This document shows positions 1 to 5,961 of a DNA stretch of 5,961 nt, piece by piece; position 1 is the stretch's first letter, and each line of letters begins with the position of its first letter. The DNA is from Patescibacteria group bacterium (GTDB lineage: Bacteria; Patescibacteriota; UBA1384; XYA2-FULL-43-10; CAINNR01), in the NCBI GenBank assembly GCA_028690755.1, contig JAQVAO010000037.1:1-5961 (forward strand), in the 5' to 3' direction. A program made the position numbers and the translations under genes. The notes under the pieces are model-generated. The model was given only the letters and a program-made list of their open reading frames with translations, was not told the origin of the DNA and ran no database searches.

Positions 1-19
1 AAATTATATGAATCCGTAA

Positions 20-817
20 TTAAGAACCATTGATCTTGATATCAAACCAAAGATCTAATTTGACTGGCTGAGAGAAGAATTTGTAAGTTTCTTCATTGGC
101 GAGCTTTTTAACGACCTCAATATCCGGTTTTGGTGCGTTATGTTTGGCTTTTAAGTCTTTCAAACACTGTTTTTGTCGGTCAAATATTCCGTGTCTCATA
201 CTTCCGGTATGCTGAGTCATTTTAACCGTTGATTGTGGGTCGTATCCAAATTGCATATCTTCGTCGGAGAACTTCAGCCAGAGTTCGTAGTCATTGCCGA
301 TCCAAATACTTTTATCGTAGCCACCAACTTTTTCGTAGGCTGCTTTTCGATAAGCAGAACTAGGATTTGGAATATAATTTATCTGATAAAGTAATTCCTT
401 GTTATAAGGTTGGAAAAATCTTGGAACAATTTTATCTCCTTCGTCTGGATAATAAAGATCTAAATTTGTATAGAAAGCTTGAGCATCGGGGTTTTTTTCA
501 AAGAAATCGGCTATTATTTTCAATCTATTCGGGTAAGGGAAATCATCTGAATCAGCAACGGCGATAATCTCTGCCGAAGCTTTTCGAACTGCAGCATCTC
601 TGGCTGTTGCCTCGCCGGAGTTTTTGTCTAACCTATAGACTTTGATTCGGGAATCATCCTTGGCCAATTCTTTAGCTAATTTGTAACTGTCATCGGTCGA
701 ACAATCATCTACTATTATCAGCTCGAAATCTTTATGGTTTTGCGCTTGGAATGCTTTTATTACACCTGGTAAAAAATCTTGACGATTATATACTGGCATG
801 GCGATCGAAATTAGCAT
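20..817 (-). CDS. Family 2 glycosyltransferase (GT-A fold)
   Basis: Complete 265-residue protein ending in TAA. It probably transfers a sugar from a nucleotide-sugar donor to a growing glycan at the cytoplasmic side of the membrane. The N-terminus has the GT-A opening (ISIAMPVYNR, residues 3-12), followed by the nucleotide-binding VDD at 36-38 and the metal-binding DSDD at 89-92. An acceptor-side NPSSAYRK segment lies at 151-158, and GNDYELW at 174-180 corresponds to the usual EDYDLW catalytic-base region, with D176 as the likely base and Asn in place of the preceding Glu. No membrane segment is evident, so it should be soluble or peripheral. The ATG is set by a strong upstream AGAGGAG. It is transcribed divergently from the plus-strand glycan operon and resembles the GT2 at 3232-3939 in layout. 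Donor and acceptor cannot be read from sequence. The family call is secure. Confidence 0.93.
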   Translation of the reverse strand: MLISIAMPVYNRQDFLPGVIKAFQAQNHKDFELIIVDDCSTDDSYKLAKELAKDDSRIKVYRLDKNSGEATARDAAVRKASAEIIAVADSDDFPYPNRLKIIADFFEKNPDAQAFYTNLDLYYPDEGDKIVPRFFQPYNKELLYQINYIPNPSSAYRKAAYEKVGGYDKSIWIGNDYELWLKFSDEDMQFGYDPQSTVKMTQHTGSMRHGIFDRQKQCLKDLKAKHNAPKPDIEVVKKLANEETYKFFSQPVKLDLWFDIKINGS

Positions 818-823
818 AAGAAA

Positions 824-830
824 CTCCTCT
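824..830 (-). promoter_or_regulatory. Ribosome binding site of the minus-strand GT2
   Basis: On the minus strand this reads AGAGGAG, followed by a six-base spacer and then the ATG at 817-815. It is a near-ideal Shine-Dalgarno match and fixes the start of the minus-strand glycosyltransferase. I could not assign a convincing minus-strand promoter. TAAAAT (844-839) is the best -10-like hexamer, but it has no good -35 partner. Confidence 0.75.
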
Positions 831-834
831 TTAC

Positions 835-862
835 TTGTATTTTAGAGCTAAAAAAACTACAA
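835..862. repeat. Interrupted inverted repeat in the divergent intergenic region
   Basis: Outer arms TTGTA (835-839) and TACAA (858-862) enclose inner arms TTTTAG (840-845) and CTAAAA (848-853) around a two-base centre. Four unpaired bases (854-857) interrupt the right side. The repeat coincides with the candidate plus-strand promoter, so it could be an operator or a symmetric promoter core. It is AT-rich, and a chance origin is possible. It lacks the GC-rich stem and trailing T-run of a rho-independent terminator. Confidence 0.4.
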
Positions 863-863
863 T
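835..863 (+). promoter_or_regulatory. Candidate sigma-70-type promoter of the glycan operon
   Basis: TTGTAT (835-840, three of six consensus bases) and TACAAT (858-863, five of six) are separated by 17 bases. That would start transcription near 870, about 30 bases before the ATG at 902, and leave the GAAGGG ribosome binding site inside the leader. Position, spacing and the -10 match are good; the -35 is weak. The assignment rests on consensus matching in an AT-rich region only. Confidence 0.42.
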
Positions 864-890
864 CAGTGTAACAAAATATTGACTAAATTA

Positions 891-896
891 GAAGGG
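891..896 (+). promoter_or_regulatory. Ribosome binding site of the GT4 gene
   Basis: GAAGGG contains AAGG (892-895), six bases before the ATG at 902. This spacing supports ATG 902 as the start, because the alternative in-frame GTG at 896 overlaps the ribosome binding site itself. Confidence 0.65.
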
Positions 897-901
897 TGAT
901 T

Positions 902-1999
902 ATGAGAATTGCTGTTGTAACAACTGGGGTAATGGAGATACCTGGCCCGAAAAACAAAATTTATGCTCCGGGTCAAATAATCTCAAATCTTGTAGAAGGT
1001 CTTATTGCCTTAGGGCATGAAGTATCACTCTTTGCTTCAAAAGAATCTAGAACTTCAGCCGAATTGATTTCTGAAGATTTAATATCAGCTCATACTGAAA
1101 TCGGTGAACTGCAGTATTCCGATCCAGACAACTATTATATGGTTAAAAATTCAACTGATATGTATCTGATCAACTCTTTAATACGGGAGCACAAGAAAAA
1201 ACCATTTGATATAATCCACAGCCATGATTATCGAAATATTATGTTCTTTTCCAATTTTATTGACAAGCCAATAGTCTATACCCATCATGGGAATCCAGTA
1301 AATTGTCTCAAATATGAAGTTGAAAAAAAGCGTTTCAAAAAATTTTATAACAACTCGTTGTTTGTTGGAATCACTCGCAATCAGATAAAAGACCCGATTA
1401 TAAAAGAATATTTTAATTTCATTGATGTTGTTTATAACTCAGTCGATTTGAATCTATTTAAATTTAATTCTGAGCCGGAAAACAAACTTATTTATGCCGG
1501 CAGAATGCGGGAAAATAAGGGACCGCATATCGCACTCGAAGCAGCAAAGAGAGCAAATGAGAAAATTGTTGTCGCTGGTTCTGGTACTGGTCAGTTTTGG
1601 CAGGAAAAAGTTCTGCCTTACAGTGATGATTCGAACACTGAATTTCTAGGTCATGTGCCTTACGAACAGATGCCAAAATTGTTTGGGGAATCTAAGGCGT
1701 TTATTTTCCCATTAACTCATGATGAGCCCTTTGGCATGGTAGTAATTGAGGCGATGGCTTGTGGTACACCAGTTATTGCATACGATAATGGTCCGGTCCA
1801 TGAGCTTATTGACGACGGTGTTACCGGTATTATTGTCAAGGATAATTCGATAGAAGCTTTAGTCGAGGCGATAAAACAGATCGATAAGATTGATCGCAAA
1901 AAATGCCGGGAACATGTTGAGCAGAAATTTGATACCAGTGTTATGGTTCGTGGTTATGAAACGGTTTACAAAAAAGTAGTTAGTGAATATGGCAAATAA
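902..1999 (+). CDS. Family 4 glycosyltransferase (GT-B fold)
   Basis: Complete 365-residue protein and first gene of the plus-strand operon. It is a retaining GT-B glycosyltransferase that probably adds a sugar from a nucleotide-sugar donor during glycan assembly in the cytoplasm. The N-terminal domain begins MRIAVVTTG. It continues with GLIALGHEVSLFAS (33-46) and IIHSHDYRN (104-112), then crosses into the donor domain at YNSVDLNLF (178-186). YAGRMRENKG (198-207) carries the expected donor-phosphate Arg and Lys (R201, K206). EPFGMVVIE (275-283) is the EX7E motif typical of GT4, followed by AMACGTPVIA. The length is normal and no motif is broken. The N-terminal pattern resembles the AviGT4-like branch, though substrate cannot be deduced. 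ATG 902 is preferred over GTG 896 on ribosome-site spacing. The 3' end overlaps the next gene by 11 bases, suggesting coupled translation. Confidence 0.94.
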   Translation: MRIAVVTTGVMEIPGPKNKIYAPGQIISNLVEGLIALGHEVSLFASKESRTSAELISEDLISAHTEIGELQYSDPDNYYMVKNSTDMYLINSLIREHKKKPFDIIHSHDYRNIMFFSNFIDKPIVYTHHGNPVNCLKYEVEKKRFKKFYNNSLFVGITRNQIKDPIIKEYFNFIDVVYNSVDLNLFKFNSEPENKLIYAGRMRENKGPHIALEAAKRANEKIVVAGSGTGQFWQEKVLPYSDDSNTEFLGHVPYEQMPKLFGESKAFIFPLTHDEPFGMVVIEAMACGTPVIAYDNGPVHELIDDGVTGIIVKDNSIEALVEAIKQIDKIDRKKCREHVEQKFDTSVMVRGYETVYKKVVSEYGK

Positions 2000-3245
2000 A
2001 AAAATACTGGTTTTGGGTGGGGCGAATGGCAGATTCAATCTTGGCGATGATGCAATGTTTGAATCGCTAATTGAAGCGATTAATCCTCACCGTGAATATA
2101 AAATAATAACTGATGGTCTCCCTGGTTGGAATTCAAAACTGGTCGACGAGGTTTTACCTTTTGCTTTTTTATCTTTCAAAAATGTCAGGTTAAAATGGCT
2201 AACTTGTTATCTCCGTTTCTACTTCATCTTTTTTTGGCTTTGGGTTTATAAAATTTTTAATCTCTTACCCCCCGACCCAATTTTGAAAATTTACATCAAA
2301 AAAATAGAAAAGGTCGATCTAGTAATTTTTGCTGGCATGGGGGCGATGACTGATAAATTTGGTCATTATGGCATTATAACTCGCGGAGTAATCACAAGAA
2401 TTGCCAAATATTTCCAAAAGCCAGTTATAATTAGCGGAAATGGTATTGGACCAATCAGAAACCCGAGACTCACCAGTGTCGCCAAAAAGTATATCAGGGA
2501 AGTCGAAAAAATCTTTGTTCGAGACAAGATTTATTCAAAAAAAGAACTCTTGGCTATCGGTTATCCTGAGGAAAGAATTGTTGAAGCAATTGATGACGCC
2601 TATTTTTATCAAACAAGTCAAAGTGAAGCAGATGAAGCAAAAAAAATTCTTCAATTCTTGTCTTTCGACAGGCAAAAATTTGTTGTTGTTAATCTTCATG
2701 ATTGGAATCCGAAGATAAAGGATGAACTGTTCAAAAAATTTTATGAAGCGTTTAGGGATAACATAGGTGGCTATCAAGTGCTTTTATTGCCGAATTATTT
2801 TTCTTCTCGAATGGACGATAGAGAGATGTTAGTTGATTTCCAAAAGTACCTGAAGCATCAAGGTTTAGAATGCAAATTATTAAAAGAACAAATCACGCCT
2901 GGAATTGCCAGGGAGATATTAAAAAAAGCTGATTTTTCTATTGCTACAAGATACCATATTGGGGTTTTTTCTCTCTCTGTGGGTCAGCCAACCGTGTTAA
3001 TTATGCTCGATTCCGGATATTATATTCAAAAAATGATCGGAATCCTTGATTGGTATGGTCTTGAGGAATTTGCCCTTGATTATCGTTCCCCTCAATTGGG
3101 TAATAAAATTAAAAAAATTGCCGCGGATAATCAAGCTTTATCAAAAAAAATTATTCAAATCAATAAAGATTTTGATATGATGGGCTTCCAGTCAGCAGAA
3201 TATCTAAAGAAATTATTAAATAAAATTTCTCATGGCAAAAATTAG
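1989..3245 (+). CDS. Polysaccharide pyruvyl transferase family protein
   Basis: Complete 418-residue protein of the PF04230 type (CsaB/WcaK/ExoV relatives). Characterised members transfer pyruvate from phosphoenolpyruvate to a sugar as a ketal, making the glycan acidic. Recognisable parts are the opening GGANGRFNLGDDAMF (10-24), SGNGIGP (149-155), VRDKIYSK (177-184), DDAYFY (202-207), and the C-terminal ATRYHIGVFSLSVGQP (319-334) with the conserved Arg and His at R321 and H323. A strongly aromatic, hydrophobic stretch at 69-93 is unusual and may associate with the membrane. ATG 1989 gives the family-typical N-terminus; an in-frame GTG at 1983 is possible. No good ribosome binding site precedes it, and it overlaps the upstream GT4 by 11 bases, so translation is probably coupled. 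Some members of this family have no proven pyruvyl activity, so the family is firm but the reaction is inferred. Confidence 0.88.
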   Translation: MANKKILVLGGANGRFNLGDDAMFESLIEAINPHREYKIITDGLPGWNSKLVDEVLPFAFLSFKNVRLKWLTCYLRFYFIFFWLWVYKIFNLLPPDPILKIYIKKIEKVDLVIFAGMGAMTDKFGHYGIITRGVITRIAKYFQKPVIISGNGIGPIRNPRLTSVAKKYIREVEKIFVRDKIYSKKELLAIGYPEERIVEAIDDAYFYQTSQSEADEAKKILQFLSFDRQKFVVVNLHDWNPKIKDELFKKFYEAFRDNIGGYQVLLLPNYFSSRMDDREMLVDFQKYLKHQGLECKLLKEQITPGIAREILKKADFSIATRYHIGVFSLSVGQPTVLIMLDSGYYIQKMIGILDWYGLEEFALDYRSPQLGNKIKKIAADNQALSKKIIQINKDFDMMGFQSAEYLKKLLNKISHGKN

Positions 3246-3939
3246 TATTGTCACCCCGACTAGAGACAGGGATGATTTAATTAGTGAGACAATCGAGTCG
3301 GTTATTAAGCAGACAGAAAAAGATTGGCAAATGATCATTGTCGATGACCATAGTTCAGCAGAGGACGAAACTGAAAAAGTTATAAAAAGTTTTGCTGACG
3401 AGAGAATACAATATTTTAAATTGACTGATGAAAACGGGAAGGGCATAGCGGCTGCCAGGAATTTTGGGATAATGCTTGCAGAAACTGAATTGGTGACCTT
3501 TTTGGATTCTGACGATATCTGCTATCCAGAGCGAATTGAACTGACTTTAAAAGCATTTTCAGAAAAAAAACCTGATTTAACTTATGGCAATTTGAAAAGG
3601 TGGGATCCGCAAACTAATGAGGAAACAAATCAATTGCCGCAATTCCAGCCAGGAGAATTTGATTTTAAGCGATTTAGTGAAGTTGATTATATCCCGATGG
3701 GTACGGTGACAACAAAGAGATCAATTTTGCTCGAATATCCTTTCAATTCTTTTTTTCGCCGGGCAGAAGATTATGATTTATTGATGAGGTTGGCAAAACG
3801 AGGTTATAAATTCCATTATATTGATCACCCTTTGATCAAATATCGACGACACGAAGGGTCAATCACTAAAGAGAAAAAGATGCTTTTTAATTATGGCCGA
3901 ATGGTAAAAAATAATTATCAGGTGGTAAAAGATGAATAA
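3232..3939 (+). CDS. Family 2 glycosyltransferase (GT-A fold), operon copy
   Basis: Complete 235-residue protein consisting essentially of one GT-A catalytic domain. It opens with ISIVTPTRDR (4-13), then has the nucleotide-binding VDDHSS (37-42), an AAARNFG acceptor/donor loop (73-79), the metal-binding DSDD (92-95), and AEDYDLLMRL (178-187) containing the ED motif with D180 as the likely catalytic base. KYRRHEGSI (203-211) is the usual C-terminal Arg/His motif of this family. All key residues are present. There is no transmembrane segment. The ATG overlaps the pyruvyl transferase gene by 14 bases and has no convincing ribosome binding site, pointing to coupled translation. Its 3' end overlaps the kinase-like gene by 8 bases. 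It shares layout with the divergent GT2 at 20-817 but differs enough that the two probably make different linkages. Confidence 0.94.
   Translation: MAKISIVTPTRDRDDLISETIESVIKQTEKDWQMIIVDDHSSAEDETEKVIKSFADERIQYFKLTDENGKGIAAARNFGIMLAETELVTFLDSDDICYPERIELTLKAFSEKKPDLTYGNLKRWDPQTNEETNQLPQFQPGEFDFKRFSEVDYIPMGTVTTKRSILLEYPFNSFFRRAEDYDLLMRLAKRGYKFHYIDHPLIKYRRHEGSITKEKKMLFNYGRMVKNNYQVVKDE
3921..3925 (+). promoter_or_regulatory. Ribosome binding site of the kinase-like gene
   Basis: GGTGG, one mismatch from GGAGG, lies six bases before the ATG at 3932 and inside the end of the preceding GT2 gene. It supports ATG 3932 as the start and allows some independent initiation despite the overlap. Confidence 0.5.
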
Positions 3940-4909
3940 AACTTGGGAAGAAATTATTGAGTCGCTGGAGTTCGTCGAGACAAAATCAATAAAAAAAGAT
4001 TTAAAAAAACAAGAGTTTATTTTAATTGGGGAAATTAAGGGACGCGATGTTCTTTTGAAGATTTCGAACAAAAAAAATACTTATCGAATAAAACAATTTG
4101 AAAAAGAAAAATACGTCGATAAAATTATCGAGAAACATAATAAAAATTTATCTTTGCCGATAATCAATAAAACTGATTTTTTGGATTCTGGCAACAATAA
4201 AAATTTTGTTTGGATGGCTAGGAAATATTATCCAGGAACATCATTAGCGTCTTTTAACCGGGATAAGGTTCTTTTTGGCTATGATATTATACGACAAAAA
4301 TATATATTCAAAAAGGGCAAAATCATCGATGATATTATCAAATGCTTAAATGCAATATATTCGCTGGAAACAGATTTTCGCAAATTGGGGGTTAAGCACA
4401 ATGATTTCAAGCGGCGCTACCAATCTGATGTTGAAGAATACGACATTAAGGCAATTGAAAAAGAACTGGGGCTAAAACTTGATAAGCAAATTGAATTTTA
4501 CAATAAAGTAAAAAAAGAGTATTTCGCCAAAGAAAATATAAAAGCATCTGTCGGTGATCTTTCGCCGGCAAACATAATTATTAAAGATGATAAAAAGCTG
4601 ATTTTGTCAGATTTCGAACTTTTCTGTTTTGATAATTATACAATCGATATTGCTTACTTATACATTTTCCTTTGGCGATATAAAAGTTGGCAAAAAGCTT
4701 TGATTGAAAAGACGATAACAAATGATCAGGATAGAAAATTTTTCCGAGCAAGCATTATTAGAGAGTTAATGTTTCTCTATCGTTGGCCGTTTGCCAGCCT
4801 GAAAGATAAAAAGGATTTTGACCATAAGAAGTTCAACCAAAATCATATATGGACAAAACATCTAATCGCAGCCGGCGAATCTTTTGATGCGATTATGAAA
4901 GTAAAATAA
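3932..4909 (+). CDS. APH/choline-kinase-like phosphotransferase, substrate unknown
   Basis: Complete 325-residue protein with features of the protein-kinase-like fold of small-molecule kinases. VLLKIS (40-45) provides a candidate ATP-binding Lys (K43), with possible partner Glu residues at 57 or 59. ARKYYPGTSL (96-105) resembles the hinge of aminoglycoside and choline kinases. VGDLSPANIII (207-217) supplies the catalytic Asp (D209) and metal-binding Asn (N214), and LSDFEL (225-230) is the metal-binding DFE (D227), followed by the IDIAYL helix (238-243). The His that normally precedes the catalytic loop (HGD or HND) is Val here. The N-terminal half is poorly conserved and Lys-rich, and no signal peptide is present. 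The gene sits between a glycosyltransferase and a sugar-phosphate mutase, so a sugar, glycan intermediate or lipid headgroup is a reasonable substrate guess. A degenerate, non-catalytic member is the alternative. The fold is likely and the function is unknown. Confidence 0.75.
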   Translation: MNKTWEEIIESLEFVETKSIKKDLKKQEFILIGEIKGRDVLLKISNKKNTYRIKQFEKEKYVDKIIEKHNKNLSLPIINKTDFLDSGNNKNFVWMARKYYPGTSLASFNRDKVLFGYDIIRQKYIFKKGKIIDDIIKCLNAIYSLETDFRKLGVKHNDFKRRYQSDVEEYDIKAIEKELGLKLDKQIEFYNKVKKEYFAKENIKASVGDLSPANIIIKDDKKLILSDFELFCFDNYTIDIAYLYIFLWRYKSWQKALIEKTITNDQDRKFFRASIIRELMFLYRWPFASLKDKKDFDHKKFNQNHIWTKHLIAAGESFDAIMKVK

Positions 4910-4912
4910 CTC

Positions 4913-4917
4913 GGAGG
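4913..4917 (+). promoter_or_regulatory. Ribosome binding site of the phosphohexomutase gene
   Basis: A perfect GGAGG lies five bases before the ATG at 4923, just after the kinase-like stop codon. It is the strongest site in the operon, consistent with the mutase being translated independently and more abundantly than the overlapping genes upstream. Confidence 0.8.
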
Positions 4918-4922
4918 ATGCA

Positions 4923-5961
4923 ATGAAAATTGATCAATCAATATTTAGAGCATATGATGTTCGGGGTACTTATCCTGATCAATTAAATGAAGAGGTGGCC
5001 AGGAAGGTTGCCTTGGCCTATGCAGAAAAATTAAAGCCCGAAACTGTTGTTGTCGGCAGAGATTTACGGGAGGCAAGTGAAAAAATGGAAGGTGCAGTCA
5101 AGGAAGCCTTGATTTCCCGCGGGGTAAAAGTTTATGATGCCGGAGAAATGACGAATCCGATGATGGGTTTTGCTGTTTTTAATTACAATTATGATGGCGG
5201 AATTATTCTCTCGGCTTCTCATAATCCGATTGGTTATGGCGGATTAAAAATGTTTACAAAAAACGCTGTTTCAGTTCCTGGAGAAGATGCAGAAATAAAA
5301 AATTATTCTCTCAACGGGGTTTCAAATTATTCTGGAGAAATTGGATCGATTGATAAAATAGATATCGCCGATGACTACATTAATTTTTTGCGGTCAGTCA
5401 TTGACATTTCCGGATTGAAAAAGAAAAAGATTTTATTTGATCCGATGTTTGGATCGGTAAATTTAATACTCGACAAAATATTAACAGATTTGCCAGTTGA
5501 GGAGATAAAAATTCATGACAGAGCCGATAAATTGTTCGGTGGCCTTTTTGAACCAAATCCTTATAATTATCAGATGCAAAAAGATGCCTTGGAAGCGGTA
5601 AAAAAGCATAAACCGGATTTTGGAGTCATGTGGGATGGGGATGGTGATCGGGTTTTCTTCATTGATGAGAACGCTGATTTTATTGAGGCACCGTATGTCA
5701 CTGCCATTCTTTGCGAATATATTTTAACTCAGAAGCCAAAATCAAAAATTGTTTGCGATACTCGAATTATTTGGCCAATAGAGAAAGCTGTTGAGGCAAA
5801 TGGTGGGTCTCTGATAGAAACTCGCTCAGGATATCGATCTTTGAAAGAGAAAATGACAGAAGTGGGTTCACCTTTTGCTGCCGAAACTACTGCCCATTAT
5901 TTTTTTGAGGAAATGAAAAATATGGACAATGGAATTATTCCGTTTTTGATGGTCTGGAAAT
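4923..5961 (+). CDS. Phosphomannomutase/phosphoglucomutase, 3' end outside window
   Basis: The first 346 residues of an alpha-D-phosphohexomutase are present; relatives have about 450-460, so most of the fourth, phosphate-binding domain is missing. These enzymes interconvert hexose 6-phosphate and 1-phosphate in the cytoplasm, feeding GDP-mannose or UDP-glucose synthesis. FRAYDVRG (8-15) is the family N-terminus, SASHNP (97-102) holds the phosphorylated Ser (S99), and DGDGDR (238-243) is the Mg-binding loop. The sugar-recognition loop, normally GEMSGH, reads AETTAH (320-325). The usual GH upstream of it is GY (303-304). FFEE and DNG follow as expected, so alignment is kept. The ATG is fixed by a GGAGG five bases upstream; another ATG at 4918 is out of frame. 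The gene lies 13 bases after the kinase-like gene, in the same operon. Mannose versus glucose specificity cannot be decided, and altered specificity is possible. Confidence 0.93.
   Translation, partial: MKIDQSIFRAYDVRGTYPDQLNEEVARKVALAYAEKLKPETVVVGRDLREASEKMEGAVKEALISRGVKVYDAGEMTNPMMGFAVFNYNYDGGIILSASHNPIGYGGLKMFTKNAVSVPGEDAEIKNYSLNGVSNYSGEIGSIDKIDIADDYINFLRSVIDISGLKKKKILFDPMFGSVNLILDKILTDLPVEEIKIHDRADKLFGGLFEPNPYNYQMQKDALEAVKKHKPDFGVMWDGDGDRVFFIDENADFIEAPYVTAILCEYILTQKPKSKIVCDTRIIWPIEKAVEANGGSLIETRSGYRSLKEKMTEVGSPFAAETTAHYFFEEMKNMDNGIIPFLMVWK

Noticed and set aside
879..884. TTGACT, a good -35-like hexamer on the plus strand just upstream of the GT4 gene
   Set aside because: A -10 at normal spacing would lie at about 901-907 (TATGAG), over the start codon, so transcription would begin inside the gene and lose the ribosome binding site.
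896..901. GTG at 896 as the GT4 start
   Set aside because: It overlaps the GAAGGG ribosome binding site. ATG 902 is correctly spaced and gives the typical MRIAVV N-terminus.
1983..1988. GTG at 1983 as the pyruvyl transferase start
   Set aside because: It would add only two residues and has no better ribosome binding site. ATG 1989 gives the normal N-terminus, although GTG cannot be excluded.
3143..3150. Run of eight A bases in the pyruvyl transferase gene as a programmed frameshift site
   Set aside because: The frame continues normally on both sides and ends in a family-typical C-terminus. A-runs are common throughout this AT-rich window.
367..4071. Short open frames of about 60-92 codons lying within the larger genes, on either strand
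   Set aside because: They are fully contained in genes with clear family motifs, and their translations show no recognisable domain or supporting ribosome binding site.
4397..4408. HNDF in the kinase-like protein (residues 156-159) as the HxD catalytic loop
   Set aside because: It is not followed by the required Asn five residues after the Asp, nor by a DFG/DFE at the right distance. GDLSPAN at 208-214 followed by DFE at 227-229 fits the fold properly.
3932..4909. Antibiotic-resistance aminoglycoside phosphotransferase
   Set aside because: Only the general kinase fold is shared. The catalytic His is missing, the hinge and DFE are equally choline-kinase-like, and the genomic context is glycan synthesis.
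4918..4920. ATG immediately after GGAGG as the mutase start
   Set aside because: It is in a different frame from the mutase and directly abuts the ribosome binding site with no spacer.

Overview
This is an AT-rich bacterial window (roughly one third G+C by eye) that is almost entirely coding. It carries part of a surface-polysaccharide or cell-envelope glycan locus. All visible stop codons are TAA or TAG, and no reading frame contains an internal TGA, so the standard code fits. The compact genes, overlapping starts, AT-rich Lys/Ile/Asn-heavy proteins and small glycosyltransferases would suit a Patescibacteria/CPR-type genome. That placement is a weak inference: no ribosomal or other marker gene is present.

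Layout: a complete family-2 glycosyltransferase lies on the minus strand (20-817). An 84-base divergent intergenic region (818-901) follows, with good ribosome binding sites for both flanking genes, a plausible plus-strand promoter and an inverted repeat. A plus-strand operon then runs off the right edge. Its order is a family-4 glycosyltransferase (902-1999), a polysaccharide pyruvyl transferase family protein (1989-3245), a second family-2 glycosyltransferase (3232-3939), an APH/choline-kinase-like phosphotransferase (3932-4909), and the first three domains of a phosphomannomutase/phosphoglucomutase (4923 onward). The first four operon genes overlap by 11, 14 and 8 bases, and the mutase follows after 13 bases with its own strong ribosome binding site. 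No terminator is visible between operon genes.

Together the genes suggest a pathway that isomerises hexose phosphate to feed nucleotide-sugar synthesis (the mutase), assembles a glycan with two or three glycosyltransferases, and adds acidic groups: probably a pyruvyl ketal from the pyruvyl transferase and possibly phosphate from the kinase-like protein. The most unusual points are the kinase-like protein, which keeps the catalytic Asp and Asn but lacks the usual His, and the mutase, whose sugar-recognition motifs are altered while its catalytic serine and metal loop are intact. There is no mobile element, CRISPR array, RNA gene or recognised defence system.
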